A stretch of DNA of 64,000 bases from Bacteroidota bacterium (GTDB lineage: Bacteria; Bacteroidota; Bacteroidia; J057; JAJTIE01). Every line of letters begins with the position of its first letter. Position 1 is the stretch's first letter. The notes under the pieces are model-generated. The model was not told the DNA's origin and did not search any database. It saw only the letters and a list, made by a program, of their open reading frames with translations. Made by a program: the position numbers and the translations under genes. Below, piece by piece: positions 18,497 through 28,400 of the stretch. The stretch spans positions 44,728 through 108,727 of the forward strand of contig JAJTIE010000025.1 in the NCBI GenBank assembly GCA_021300195.1, read 5' to 3'.

Positions 18497-20158
18497 ATGG
18501 AACGCATCTGGCAAGCACAATACCCGAAAGGCGTAGCACGAGACATAGACCCCAACCGGTACGCCTCGGTGGTGGATTTTTTCCTGAAAAGCTGCGAGAA
18601 GTTTGCCGACCGGCCTGCCTTTACCCACATGGGCCGTACCCTTAGCTACCGCCAGCTGGAGCAGGAGAGCCGCAAGTTTGCCGCCTACCTGCAGCAGCAC
18701 ACCAGCCTGAAGCCGGGCGACCGAATAGCCCTGCAGATGCCCAACCTGCTGCAATATCCTGTCATTATGTTTGGTGCCATGCGGGCCGGGCTTATCCTGG
18801 TAAATACCAACCCCCTGTATACCGAGCGCGAAATGCAGCACCAGTTTGCCGATGCCGGGGTAAAGGCAATCGTCATCCTGGACTTCTTTGCCCACAAGCT
18901 GGAAGAAATTCTGCCCCATACCGAGATCAAGCACGTCATCCTGACCCAGGTAGGCGATTATCAGCCCAACCCAAAGCGGCAGATCATTCAGTTTGTGCTG
19001 AAAAAGATCAAGAAAATGATCCCCGACTACCAGCTGCCCGATGCGGTGTGGTATAGAAGCACCCTAAAGCTGGGAGCCAAGGCCAGGCTGAGCGACCATG
19101 TGTGGCAGCGGGATGACGTAGCCATCCTGCAGTACACGGGGGGCACCACTGGCGTAGCCAAGGGGGCCATGCTCACCCACCGAAACCTGGTGGCCAACAC
19201 CCTGCAAAACTGCGCCTGGATGGCCCCCCTGCTAAAGGAGGGTGCCGAAACAATCATGACCCCCCTACCCCTATACCACGTGTTTTCGCTGGTGGTAAAC
19301 TGCATGACCTTTATCCACTACGGCGGGCTGAATGTGCTGATAACCAACCCGCGTGACCTGAAGGCCTTTACCCGGGAGATGAAGAAACACCCCTTTACGG
19401 TGCTGACGGGGGTAAACACCCTGTTTAACGGTCTGCTGAATTACGCGCCATTCCGCCAGCTAGACCTGAAAGCCCTGAAAGTGGTGGTAGCAGGCGGCAT
19501 GGCCCTACAGCGGCCCATAGCGGAGCGCTGGAAGGAACTAACCGGCGTGCAGATCCACGAGGGCTTCGGCCTAACCGAATGTAGCCCAGTTACACACTGC
19601 AATCCCCTGGTGGGCGAAAACCGCATAGGCACCATCGGCCTGGCTTTTCCCAGCACAGACATTAAGCTGGTAGACGAGGCAGGCAATGAGGTGGCGCCGG
19701 GCGAGCGGGGCGAACTATGCATCATGGGGCCGCAGGTAATGAAGGGCTACTGGAACCGCCCCGATGAAACCGCCCTCGTGCTGAAGGACGGATGGCTGCG
19801 CACCGGCGATGTAGCCACCATGGACCCCGACGGCTATTTCCGTATTGTAGACCGGATCAAGGATATGATCCTGGTAAGCGGCTTCAATGTATACCCCAAT
19901 GAGGTGGAAGAAGCCCTGGCAGGACACCCGGATATCCTGGAGTGCGGCGTGATAGGCGTACCCGACCCCGAGAGTACCGAGACCGTAAAGGCCTATGTAG
20001 TGAAAAAGCCGGGCAGCACACTAACCGAGGAAGCGGTAAAAGCCTATGCCAAAGAGGTGCTGGCTGGCTATAAGTGCCCGAAGTATGTAGAGTTTCGCAC
20101 GGAGCTACCCAAAACCAACATTGGCAAGATACTCCGCAGGCACCTTAAGGAAGCGTAA
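18497..20158 (+). CDS. fadD: long-chain fatty acid-CoA ligase (FadD)
   Basis: 553 residues, close to E. coli FadD in length and in its first 100 residues (RYASVVDFF, AAYLQQ, MPNLLQYPV, NPLYT). It activates fatty acids to acyl-CoA through an acyl-AMP intermediate. The AMP/ATP-binding signature YTGGTTGVAKGA is at about residues 212-223, GFGLTE further on, then GWLRTGD and the late motif KDMILVSGFNVYP. The C-terminal lysine for adenylation is within K-T-N-I-G-K-I-L-R-R. It is monocistronic here; the next gene converges on it. Cytoplasmic or membrane-associated. Confidence 0.95.
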   Translation: MERIWQAQYPKGVARDIDPNRYASVVDFFLKSCEKFADRPAFTHMGRTLSYRQLEQESRKFAAYLQQHTSLKPGDRIALQMPNLLQYPVIMFGAMRAGLILVNTNPLYTEREMQHQFADAGVKAIVILDFFAHKLEEILPHTEIKHVILTQVGDYQPNPKRQIIQFVLKKIKKMIPDYQLPDAVWYRSTLKLGAKARLSDHVWQRDDVAILQYTGGTTGVAKGAMLTHRNLVANTLQNCAWMAPLLKEGAETIMTPLPLYHVFSLVVNCMTFIHYGGLNVLITNPRDLKAFTREMKKHPFTVLTGVNTLFNGLLNYAPFRQLDLKALKVVVAGGMALQRPIAERWKELTGVQIHEGFGLTECSPVTHCNPLVGENRIGTIGLAFPSTDIKLVDEAGNEVAPGERGELCIMGPQVMKGYWNRPDETALVLKDGWLRTGDVATMDPDGYFRIVDRIKDMILVSGFNVYPNEVEEALAGHPDILECGVIGVPDPESTETVKAYVVKKPGSTLTEEAVKAYAKEVLAGYKCPKYVEFRTELPKTNIGKILRRHLKEA

Positions 20159-20261
20159 GCCGCGAACCCCACAAATAGCGGGCGGGTGGGCGTGCCCGGT
20201 TTCTATAATCTGGTTCTACAGTCTAGCTTAGCCACCGGGGCGAGAAGCGGGCCCCGCCCCC

Positions 20262-22655
20262 CTACCGGATCACCGTTACCGTACGGATCAGCTCGCGCGT
20301 GCCACCCTGGCAGTCGGGCACCTGGATGTGCACCACGTAGCTGCCCTCGGGGGCATCGGTATTGCCGTCCGTGCCACGCCAGGGCTGGCTGCCCGTGTAC
20401 ACCAGCTGGCCCCAGCGGTTGAAGACCTGCAGGCGGTAGGCACCGTCCAGGTAGCTGGCGGGCGGGTAGGTGTCGTGCAGGCCGTCGGCATTGGGGCTGA
20501 AGGCGGTGCCCCAGCGATGTACGGCCGAGGCCTCGGGGTCGATGACTTCTACCTTGGCGGTGGCGCTGCGGCCGCATCGGTCGCTTATCTGGAGGGTGAG
20601 GGTGCCGCCCTGGCCGCTCGGGGGTAGAAACACAGGTTCCTCGCTCAGCAGGCTGCCGTCTTCGCTGGTCCAGCGGTAGGCCAGGCCGAGGTCGGCGGGC
20701 AGCTGTAGGGGGCTACTGGCCTGCAGGCAGCGGTCGTATAGGGGCGGCAGGTTGAGGCTCAGGGTGCTGGGATCTGCCTGCTGGGTGATGACAACTGAGT
20801 CGCGGTAATAGTTGCCGCAGCTGTCGATGGCCGTCAGTCGATAGGTGCCGGGCTGGGTGAGGGCAATCTGCCGGGTGGTGGCGATCACCTGGCTAAAGTC
20901 GGGGTCTCGGGCCCACTCCCAAGTGTAGGCAAAGTCGCCGCTGGGGCCTACCCAGGTTTGGGTCTCGCCGGGGCAGAGGCGGGGCTCGCTGGTGCTGGTG
21001 AGGCTGAAGGGCTGCACCTCGTCATAGCGGGTGAGGATGACGGTGTCGCGGGCGGTGTTGCCGCAGCCGTTTTTTACTTCGAGTACATACTCGCCGGGCT
21101 TATCGATTGGCAGGGTGCGATTCGTTTGGCTGGTCAGCTCGCTGCCATTCCGCCACCACCTGTAAGCAAGCAGGCTACCTGCGGGCCCGGTCAGCACAGG
21201 GTTATTGGCAGCGGGGGGATAGGCGGGGTCGTTGGCGTTCTGGTCTGTCCAGCGGCACCAGGGGCGGTCGGGGCCTAGCTCGGGCTTGGGGGGGGTGTCG
21301 CATAGCTTGACGATCCAGTAGTCCGAGGCAAACACTCCCCAACTTTTTTCGCTTTTTTCAAAACCTATATCAGACCCGGATTCACCTGCCAGGATGTAGC
21401 CGCCGTCGGATGTCTGCTGTAGGAAGGACAGCTTATCCTCATCAGTGCCACCTATCGTTTTATCCCATAGCTTTATTCCGTCTGCGTCTAGCCTCACTAC
21501 CCAATAATCTGTACCGCCACGTCTATCTTCCCGCTTGTCTCCACCGGCACTAGACATCGAAGAACCACCCAATAGGTAGCCGCCGTCGGCTGTTTGCTGT
21601 AAGGCACTAAAACCCTCAGCGTTATATCCACCCAGGGTTCTGTCCCATTGTTTGCTTCCATTTGCGTCCAGCTTGACGATCCACCAGTCGTTATCGCCTA
21701 TCCCTCCGCGTGGGCTTTCGCTCTTCTCGTAGCCCGCCTCAGACCAGGATTGCCCTCCCACTATATAGCCGCCGTCGGCCGTCTGCCGCAGGGCCATAAG
21801 AAAGTCTCCCGCAGCACCGCCCAGGGTTTTGTCCCACTGCCTATTTCCGTTCCCATCCAGCTTGACTATCCAGAAGTCACCACTGCCTCTGCTGTTCTCA
21901 CTTTTTTCATTGTCTGCATTAGAAGAGGAGTATCCCCCCAGGATATAACCGCCGTCATTGGTCTGTTGTAGGGAACTGAGCCGATCAGCGCCGCTTCCGC
22001 CCAGGGTTTTGTCCCACTGCATGTTTCCATTCGCGTCCAGTTTTAGCACCCAGTAGTCGAAATCGCCCCGGCTATTTTCGCTTTTCCCGCCGGCTATATC
22101 TGCATCGGAAATAGAATATCCCCCCAGGATATACCCGCCATCAGCAGTCTGCTGCACAGAAGTTAGCAAATCGTCCTTGTTTCCTCCGAAGGTTTTGTCC
22201 CACTTCCTGTTTCCATTTTCATCCAGCTTTACCACCCAGTAGTCTCCAGCGCCCCGGTTATTTTCGCTTTTTTCAAAACCTATATCAGACCCGGATTGGC
22301 CTGCCAGGATGTAGCCGCCGTCGGCGGTCTGCTGCAGGCAACTGAGATTATCATGTCCAATTCCCCCCAATGTTTTATCCCACTCTTTGTCCCTGTTCAC
22401 ATCTAGTTTAATCACCCAGAAATCGTAATTACCAAACGAACGGCTGTCTTCACTTTTCAGGTTACCTGCCTGCGCATCAGAACTGCCCCCCACAATGAGA
22501 CCCCCGTCCATCGTCTGTCTTATAGTAGGTTGAATACTTGCCCCACCAACCTGTCCGCGCAGGGTTTTGTCCCACTGTACGGTGGGCTGGGCGTGGGTGG
22601 CCAGGGCCGCTAGCAGCAGCAGGGTAAGCAGGAGGGGGATGGAAGAGAAGCGCAT
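20262..22655 (-). CDS. T9SS type B secreted protein with seven WDKTLGG repeats
   Basis: 797 residues from the ATG at 22655; an upstream in-frame start would add 26 residues before the signal peptide and is less likely. After the signal (cleavage near ATHAQ) come seven tandem repeats of about 55-62 residues with the pattern WDKTLGG...LQQTADGGYI-L-x-G...EKSE..RG..DYW-V-V-K-LD-x-N-G. Three Ig-like repeats with paired Cys follow, like those in the protein at 9864-13427. The C-terminal about 85 residues are a CHU_C (type B) T9SS sorting domain: AFSPNADGLHD, VFNRWGQLV, PEGSYVVHI. The repeats resemble extracellular beta-propeller blades. Function unknown; surface-exposed or secreted by inference. 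Confidence 0.88.
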   Translation of the reverse strand: MRFSSIPLLLTLLLLAALATHAQPTVQWDKTLRGQVGGASIQPTIRQTMDGGLIVGGSSDAQAGNLKSEDSRSFGNYDFWVIKLDVNRDKEWDKTLGGIGHDNLSCLQQTADGGYILAGQSGSDIGFEKSENNRGAGDYWVVKLDENGNRKWDKTFGGNKDDLLTSVQQTADGGYILGGYSISDADIAGGKSENSRGDFDYWVLKLDANGNMQWDKTLGGSGADRLSSLQQTNDGGYILGGYSSSNADNEKSENSRGSGDFWIVKLDGNGNRQWDKTLGGAAGDFLMALRQTADGGYIVGGQSWSEAGYEKSESPRGGIGDNDWWIVKLDANGSKQWDRTLGGYNAEGFSALQQTADGGYLLGGSSMSSAGGDKREDRRGGTDYWVVRLDADGIKLWDKTIGGTDEDKLSFLQQTSDGGYILAGESGSDIGFEKSEKSWGVFASDYWIVKLCDTPPKPELGPDRPWCRWTDQNANDPAYPPAANNPVLTGPAGSLLAYRWWRNGSELTSQTNRTLPIDKPGEYVLEVKNGCGNTARDTVILTRYDEVQPFSLTSTSEPRLCPGETQTWVGPSGDFAYTWEWARDPDFSQVIATTRQIALTQPGTYRLTAIDSCGNYYRDSVVITQQADPSTLSLNLPPLYDRCLQASSPLQLPADLGLAYRWTSEDGSLLSEEPVFLPPSGQGGTLTLQISDRCGRSATAKVEVIDPEASAVHRWGTAFSPNADGLHDTYPPASYLDGAYRLQVFNRWGQLVYTGSQPWRGTDGNTDAPEGSYVVHIQVPDCQGGTRELIRTVTVIR

Positions 22656-22679
22656 GCGGGGTACTGGAAGTTGCTTGCC

Positions 22680-22687
22680 TAAAGGTA
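22680..22687 (-). promoter_or_regulatory. -7-like element of repeat protein gene
   Basis: Minus strand reads TACCTTTA, one mismatch to TAnnTTTG, 24 nt before the ATG at 22655. It supports 22655 as the real start, since an upstream start would place this box inside the coding region. Confidence 0.4.
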
Positions 22688-22807
22688 AACAGCTGCTAGC
22701 AGAGGCACAAGCGCTTCCGGCTGAACTGCGCAAAATGGGGGCTGAACCGGCAGGCCGGACGACTGACCCAATGCGGCTAGCCCCTCCCAGGGTACCTCCT
22801 CCCCGCG

Positions 22808-23545
22808 CTACCAGGCGTTGCCGATCAGAAAACCCAGATAGAGGGAAAAGAAGGCCGAGCGGTCGGACTGGCGGTGCAGGATGTCCAGCGCACGGCTGTA
22901 GAGGTCGGCGGTAAAGCCCATGTCCACCCCGCGTATATACAGGGTGCTGCCCGCCAGGCTGAGTAGGGCATGCCCCTTTATGCGCAGCCCAGGCACAAAC
23001 TGGGTGCGGTTCAGGCCCACAAAGTAATCTGCGCGGCCTACAATATCGATGAAATTGTACTTCCGATAATCGTACTGGTCTATCTCCACCACGGCCTGTG
23101 TCGTGCTAACCGGAACAGCCACCTCCAGGTAGTAGGGCTTCAGGATGCCGAAGACGGGGCCTAGGCCCAGGCCTGCCCGCAGCGAGAGTTTATTGTAATG
23201 ATTAAGCTTCAGCAGCTCGGTCTGCAGGCCGTAGGTGCCGGCCAGGTAGTAGGCATAGTTGCGCTTGTCGTAGATAAAGTCGCGTCCGCCCTGGTCATTG
23301 TAAAGGCTCTTGGTTCTGGACTCCTTGGGGTCCTTGATATTACCCGTGGACAGGAACAGAACGCCCTCCCAGCGGCCTTGCAACTGCTTGAAGTGATAGA
23401 AGTCGAAACCGATGCCATAGGAGTGTATATGTGCCCCGAAGGCCGTACCCGCTGTGCGCGGCTCCAGGTCTTCCTCCAGGATGAGCTGGGCCTGTGCCCG
23501 GCCTGCCAGGCACATACACAGCCCTATGGTCAGTAGCTTCCACAT
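22808..23545 (-). CDS. probable outer-membrane protein, unknown function
   Basis: 245 residues with a short signal peptide (cleavage near GRAQA). The rest is rich in alternating Tyr/Gly/hydrophobic strands (for example LSLRAGLGLGPVFG) and ends in an aromatic residue, fitting a beta-barrel. I do not recognise a named family. The gene starts 21 nt after the stop of the double-FKBP lipoprotein on the same strand, so the two are probably co-transcribed and the FKBP protein may assist folding of envelope proteins. Confidence 0.65.
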   Translation of the reverse strand: MWKLLTIGLCMCLAGRAQAQLILEEDLEPRTAGTAFGAHIHSYGIGFDFYHFKQLQGRWEGVLFLSTGNIKDPKESRTKSLYNDQGGRDFIYDKRNYAYYLAGTYGLQTELLKLNHYNKLSLRAGLGLGPVFGILKPYYLEVAVPVSTTQAVVEIDQYDYRKYNFIDIVGRADYFVGLNRTQFVPGLRIKGHALLSLAGSTLYIRGVDMGFTADLYSRALDILHRQSDRSAFFSLYLGFLIGNAW

Positions 23546-23566
23546 AGGGTACTAACGACAGAAAGG

Positions 23567-24424
23567 CTATCGAACGGATACCAGCTCCACATCGAAGCGG
23601 AGGGTAGCGTTGGGGGGAATTACCCCACCGGCCCCGCGCTCGCCATAGGCCAGGTTTGCCGGGATAATGAGGATGGCCTTGCCGCCCTCTTTGAGCAGGG
23701 CAATGCCTTCCTCCCAGCCTGGGATAACGCGCCCCTGGCCCAGGGGAAACTGGATGGGCTCGCCGCGCTTGAAGCTGCTGTCGAACACGGTACCATCCTC
23801 CAGGGTGCCGTGGTAGTGCACCTCTACCGTTTTTCCGGCCACAGCCTGTGCGCCCTTTCCTTCTTCTACCATCTGGTATTTCAGGCCACTTTTGGTGGTT
23901 TGTAGCTTGCCTTCTTTCAGGGTATAGCCCTTGAAGTCGATGGGCTTGGGGCCCGGCTTTACGTCTTCCACCTGTACGTGGAAGATCAGCTCGGCATTGG
24001 GGGGAATAACGCCACCGGCGCCCTGGGCACCATAGCCCAGTTCGGCAGGGATTAATAGCACAGCCTTTGTGCCCACGGGCAGCAGCTGAAAGCCCTCATC
24101 CCAGCCCTTGATAACCTGGCCCATACCTACCTGGAAGGTAAAAGGCTGTCCGCGGTCGAAGCTGCTGTCAAACTTGGTTCCGTCCTTCAGCAGGCCGTGG
24201 TACTGGGCCGTTACCCGGTCTCCTACCTGTGCCAGGGGGCCGCTGCCTTTCTCGTAGATATAGTAGCGCAGGCCAGAGTCGGTGGTCTTGATCTTGGCCT
24301 CGTCTACGGGCCATGGGGGGGTGGCGGTGTCTTTATTCATGCTGGCAGAGGTGGATTGTGTGCCGTCCTGTGCGCAGGCTGGCAGGATGGCTAATACAAG
24401 CAGGTATACAAGCAGGTGTTTCAT
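23567..24424 (-). CDS. tandem FKBP-type peptidyl-prolyl isomerase lipoprotein
   Basis: 285 residues from the ATG at 24424. A longer in-frame start would overlap the neighbouring gene and lack a signal. The signal ends in a lipobox with Cys17 (AILPAC), so it is a lipoprotein of the periplasm or outer membrane. Two FKBP domains follow, at about residues 45-155 and 175-285. Each has the hallmarks V-x-V/A-x-Y-H/x-G, FDSS, F-x-x-G-x-G-x-V-I-x-G-W-x-E-G, LLIPA or LIIPA, and GVIPPNA. They catalyse cis-trans isomerisation of X-Pro bonds. Gene order FKBP then outer-membrane protein suggests an envelope folding role. Confidence 0.93.
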   Translation of the reverse strand: MKHLLVYLLVLAILPACAQDGTQSTSASMNKDTATPPWPVDEAKIKTTDSGLRYYIYEKGSGPLAQVGDRVTAQYHGLLKDGTKFDSSFDRGQPFTFQVGMGQVIKGWDEGFQLLPVGTKAVLLIPAELGYGAQGAGGVIPPNAELIFHVQVEDVKPGPKPIDFKGYTLKEGKLQTTKSGLKYQMVEEGKGAQAVAGKTVEVHYHGTLEDGTVFDSSFKRGEPIQFPLGQGRVIPGWEEGIALLKEGGKAILIIPANLAYGERGAGGVIPPNATLRFDVELVSVR

Positions 24425-24448
24425 GGGTAGTTTTCTATTCTTAGGGGG

Positions 24449-24456
24449 TAAAGGTA
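24449..24456 (-). promoter_or_regulatory. -7-like element of FKBP gene
   Basis: Minus strand reads TACCTTTA, 24 nt before the ATG at 24424, the same sequence and spacing as before the repeat-protein gene at 22655. One mismatch to TAnnTTTG; no obvious -33. Confidence 0.4.
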
Positions 24457-24459
24457 CGT

Positions 24460-25212
24460 TTATTCCAGCATCCAGGGCACATCCTCGCGGGCTATTCGCG
24501 TGGCGGAGAAAGTTTTCTGTGCGTCGGCCAGCGCGGCCTGCCGGTCGGCCAGCTCGGGGTAGTCGTGGGCGGCAAAGTGTGTTAGCATCAGCAGCCTGGC
24601 ATTGGCCCGCATGGCCATGGTGGCGGCATCGGTGGGGTTCATGTGTCCCCAGCCCCCGTCGGGCACCCCGGGCTTCAGGCTGCACTCAGCTATCAGCATG
24701 TCTGCCTGCCGGGCCAGGGCTACGCCCGCCTCGCACAGGCTGGTATCGGTGCAGTAGGCCAGTGCATACCCCTCAGCCTCCAGGCGGTAGCCATAGCAGC
24801 GCACGGCGTGCACCAGGGGCAGGGCCTGCACACGCCCCCAAGGGAAGCCGTGGGTGCCATCGGCCAGCTCGTGGAAGTGCACCGGATAGGGCAGCTGCTG
24901 CCAGGGGATGGTGTAGGGGGCCTGCACCAGGGCATCAAAGTAGGACCGAAAACCTACAAAACCGCAAATGTGTAGCTCCACCGGGCGTAGCAGCATCAGG
25001 TAGTGTAGCCCACTGGTGTGGTCCAGGTGAAAATGGCTGAGAAACAGGTAGCAGGGCAGCCCGGGGCGGAGTAGCCTGGCCGCGCGGTAGAGGCCATTGC
25101 CTGCATCCAGGATGACGTCCGCCTGCGGCAGCTGGATAAGGGTACTCAGGGTATTGCCCTTATGGTCCGAATACCAGCCATTTGTGCCCAGAAAATGAAT
25201 AGGGAGCGCCAT
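24460..25212 (-). CDS. metallo-beta-lactamase-fold hydrolase (RNase Z-like)
   Basis: 250 residues from the ATG at 25212; a TTG three codons earlier is possible. The zinc-binding signature HFHLDH is at residues 60-65, with further ligands likely at the Asp of AYCTDTS, the His of GWGHMNP and the His of LLMLTHFA. The layout (LGTNGWYSD start, late [13 protein letters not shown]) is that of the RNase Z / arylsulfatase-like group of the MBL superfamily. It may process tRNA 3' ends, but short members of this group have diverse substrates. A four-copy octamer repeat lies 17 nt upstream of the ATG. Confidence 0.85.
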   Translation of the reverse strand: MALPIHFLGTNGWYSDHKGNTLSTLIQLPQADVILDAGNGLYRAARLLRPGLPCYLFLSHFHLDHTSGLHYLMLLRPVELHICGFVGFRSYFDALVQAPYTIPWQQLPYPVHFHELADGTHGFPWGRVQALPLVHAVRCYGYRLEAEGYALAYCTDTSLCEAGVALARQADMLIAECSLKPGVPDGGWGHMNPTDAATMAMRANARLLMLTHFAAHDYPELADRQAALADAQKTFSATRIAREDVPWMLE

Positions 25213-25229
25213 CCAGCACAATAATACGG

Positions 25230-25261
25230 AATAAGGGAATAAGGGAATAAGGGAATAAGGG
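25230..25261. repeat. (AATAAGGG)4 tandem octanucleotide repeat
   Basis: Four perfect copies of AATAAGGG, with partial flanking copies (GGAATA before, AATA after). It begins 17 nt upstream of the minus-strand metallo-hydrolase ATG at 25212, so copy-number change would alter promoter-to-start spacing. Confidence 0.9.
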
Positions 25262-25338
25262 AATATGCCAATGCCTCAATCGGCTGTGCGCAGCCAGGCC
25301 CGTGCGCACAGCGTGCATGAGCCGCGTGGTGAAAAAAT

Positions 25339-25375
25339 GTGCATAAGCAGAACAAAGCCCCCGACCTGTGGATAA
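25339..25375 (-). promoter_or_regulatory. two DnaA boxes upstream of smc
   Basis: On the minus strand, TTATCCACA at 25367-25375 is the perfect DnaA box and TTATGCACA at 25339-25347 fits TTATNCACA. Both point the same way, 28 bp apart. The first lies where the -33 region and spacer of the smc promoter should be. Could be replication-linked control of smc. Confidence 0.5.
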
Positions 25376-25386
25376 CTGCCATTGTC

Positions 25387-25394
25387 TACTTTTG
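25387..25394 (+). promoter_or_regulatory. -7 promoter element of smc
   Basis: TACTTTTG, an exact TAnnTTTG match, 32 nt before the smc ATG at 25427. A CTG at the expected -33 position is a one-base mismatch to TTG and touches the perfect DnaA box. Confidence 0.55.
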
Positions 25395-25426
25395 CAGGCC
25401 GTTATGATGGGTAAAATGCGTGCGAT

Positions 25427-28400
25427 ATGAGACTAACGAAGCTGGAAGTACAGGGTTTCAAAAGCTTTGCCGATCCGATCAAACTAAACTTTGATGCAGG
25501 CATTACCGGCATAGTGGGGCCCAATGGCTGCGGCAAGAGCAATGTGGTAGACGCCATCCGCTGGGTGCTGGGCGAACAGAAGACCCGAAACCTGCGCAGT
25601 GAAAAGATGGAGGACGTGATCTTCAACGGTACCTCGCAGCGCAAGCGGGCCAATGTGGCCGAGGTGGCCATCACCTTTGAAAACACCCGAAACATCCTGC
25701 CCACAGAGTACACCACCGTTACCGTAACCCGCAAGCTGTATCGGGATGGCGACAGTGAGTACCTCATCAACCAGGTTCCCTGTCGGCTGAAGGACATCCA
25801 CAATCTCTTCATGGACACGGGCATCGGCTCAGACAGCTATGCCATCATCGAGCTGGGCATGGTGGAAGACCTGATTAAAGACAAGGCCAATGCCCGCCGC
25901 CAGCTGTTTGAAGAAGCAGCCGGCGTAAGCCGCTACAAGCTGCGCAAGAAAGAAACCCTGGGCAAGCTGGATGAAGTAGAAAAAAACCTGGAGCGGGTAG
26001 AAGACATTCTCTTCGAGATAGATAAAAACCTGAAAAGCCTGGAGAAGCAAGCCAAACGGGCCGAACAGTACCTGAACCTGAAGGCCCAGTATCGGCATGC
26101 CAGCAGCCAGCTGGCCTACCTGAAGGTGGAAAACCTGCTGCACCAGCACGAGCAGCTGAAGGCGCAGGATGAGCAGCTGGTAGAGGGCGTTACACAGGCA
26201 CAGTCTGGCGCACACCTGCACGAGGCCCGCGTGCAAGAGCTGAATAAAGACATTATTCAGCAAGAACAAGTGCTAAACAAAGAGCAGAAGAAGTACAACC
26301 AGCATGTAGAGCATATCCGAAAGCTGGAACGGGAGAAAGAGGTGCGCAGCGAACGACTGAAGTTTTATCAAAAAAACGAAGAAGAACTGCAACACCAGAT
26401 AGAGCAGAACAAACAGAAAGCTGACTTCAACACCAAAAACATCCAGCGGCTAGAGCAAGAGGTGGAGCAAACCGCCCAAACAGTACAAACCCGAGCCGGA
26501 GAAACAAAAGCCCTGGAGCTGCAGGTGGCCGAGCTACAGGCACAAAACAAACAACAGAAGACCGAGCTGGATGCCCACGCCCAGCAGCTGAAGGAGCAGG
26601 AACAGAGCCTGCAACAGCAGATCCGCGAGCGCGAACTGCGCACCTACCAGATCAGCAGCCTGCAGGGCCAGCTAAAGCAAACCGAAGAAGATACCGAGAG
26701 CCGCAGCCAGGACATAGATGCCTTTCAGGAGAAGATCCAGACCCTACAGCGGGCAGCCGACGAGCTGGAACAGACCGTGCTAGCCGGGCAGAAACGAAAA
26801 CTGGAAACCGAAGCCGCCATACAGCGGCTGCGAGAGGAGAACGAACAGCATGCCGACCAGCTGGCACGCCTGCGTCGCACCCTGGATGCCAAACAGAACG
26901 AATACAACCTGACCAAGAGCCTGGTAGACAGCCTGGACGGTTTCCCCGAAAGTGTGCGCTGGCTGAAGCAGCAGGTGCCCGTAACCCGCGAAGCCCCGCT
27001 AATAGGCGACATCTTTGCCGCAGACGACCAGCTGAAGATACCGCTGGAAAACTACCTGGAACCCTACCTGAACTACTACGTAGTTTTCAGCCGGGCAGAT
27101 GCCCTACGGGCCCTGGCGATGCTGAAAGACAGCAGCAAGGGGCGAGCCAACTTCTTCATCCTGGAAGAAATAAAACAGGAGATGCGGGCACGCAAAGCCA
27201 AGCCCGCCTATCGGCCCAAAGATGGCAAACCCGCCCAGCCGGTGCTGGAACTGGTAGAGTACAGCGAAGAGTACGCAGAACTGGCACGCTACCTGCTAGA
27301 GGGGGTGTATCTGTACGACGGCGAGGTGAGTGGCGAAGACATACCCGAGCACGTAGCCCTCATCCGCAGCTCCGGTGCTGCCATAAACAAGCGGTTCAGC
27401 GTAGGAGGGGGCTCCATCGGGCTCTTCGAAGGCAAACGCCTGGGACGGGCAAAAAACCTGGGAAAGCTGGATAAAGAAATAGAAAAACTAAGCGCCAAGC
27501 TGGAAAAGGAGGAGGCCGAACTAGCCGGGCGAAAGGCACAGCTGGCCGAGCTGCAAAACCAGCTGCCTGGTAAAGAACTGGAGCAGCAGCAGCGCAGCCT
27601 GGTAGACCAGCAAAAACAACTGGAAGTAGTAAAAACCAAGGCGCAAGAGTACCGAAACCTGATAGAGCGCACCGGGGCACGCAGAGAGGGGATAGAACAG
27701 GAGATAGCAAAGCTGGAGGCCGAACTGAAAGCCCGGGAACCCCAACTGGCACAGCTACAGGCCGAGGTGGACCAGCTATACCGCACCCAGAACCAGATGG
27801 CCGAAGCCTGGCAGCGGCTAAACGACCAATATACCGAACTGAACCAAACCTACAACCAGCAAAACATAGCCTACCACCAGAGTGAAAACCTGCTAGGCAA
27901 CCTGAAAAGAGAGCTGGACCAGGAGCAGGACCGACGCAAAAACCTGCACACCCAGCTGGAGCAGCTAAAGAAAAACCTGGACGAGGCCCGTGCGCAGGTG
28001 AAGGACCTGGTGGACAACAACCTGAGCAATGACGACGAGATAGTAGCCCTGTACGACACCAAGAAGCAAATGGAAGAGCACCTGACCTTCCTGGAAGACC
28101 GGCTGGCCAATACCAAAACAAGCCTGCAGCAGGTAGACAAGGGCATACGCGAAGCACGCAGCAAAGAGCAGCAGATACAGGCCCTGCGGAATGACCTGCG
28201 AGACCAAATGAACGAACTGCGCCTGCAGCAGAGCAGTGTGCGCGAGCGGCTGCAGGTAGAGTGGCACCTAACGATAGAGGAACTGGACATAGAAACCCTA
28301 TTCGGCACCCCAACGCCCGAGCTGAGCGTAGACGAAGTGGAAAAAACCGTGCTACGCCTACGCGAGAAGTACGCAAAGTTTGGCGAAGTAAACACCACCG

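Noticed and set aside
20262..22655. CRISPR-like or mobile repeat reading of the repeated DNA at about 21.3-22.6 kb
   Set aside because: The repeats are about 165-185 bp, in frame, and encode protein blades; there are no spacers and no cas genes.
25339..25375. Replication origin at the DnaA boxes
   Set aside because: Only two boxes, no AT-rich unwinding segment, and no dnaA or dnaN nearby; a regulatory reading is more likely.
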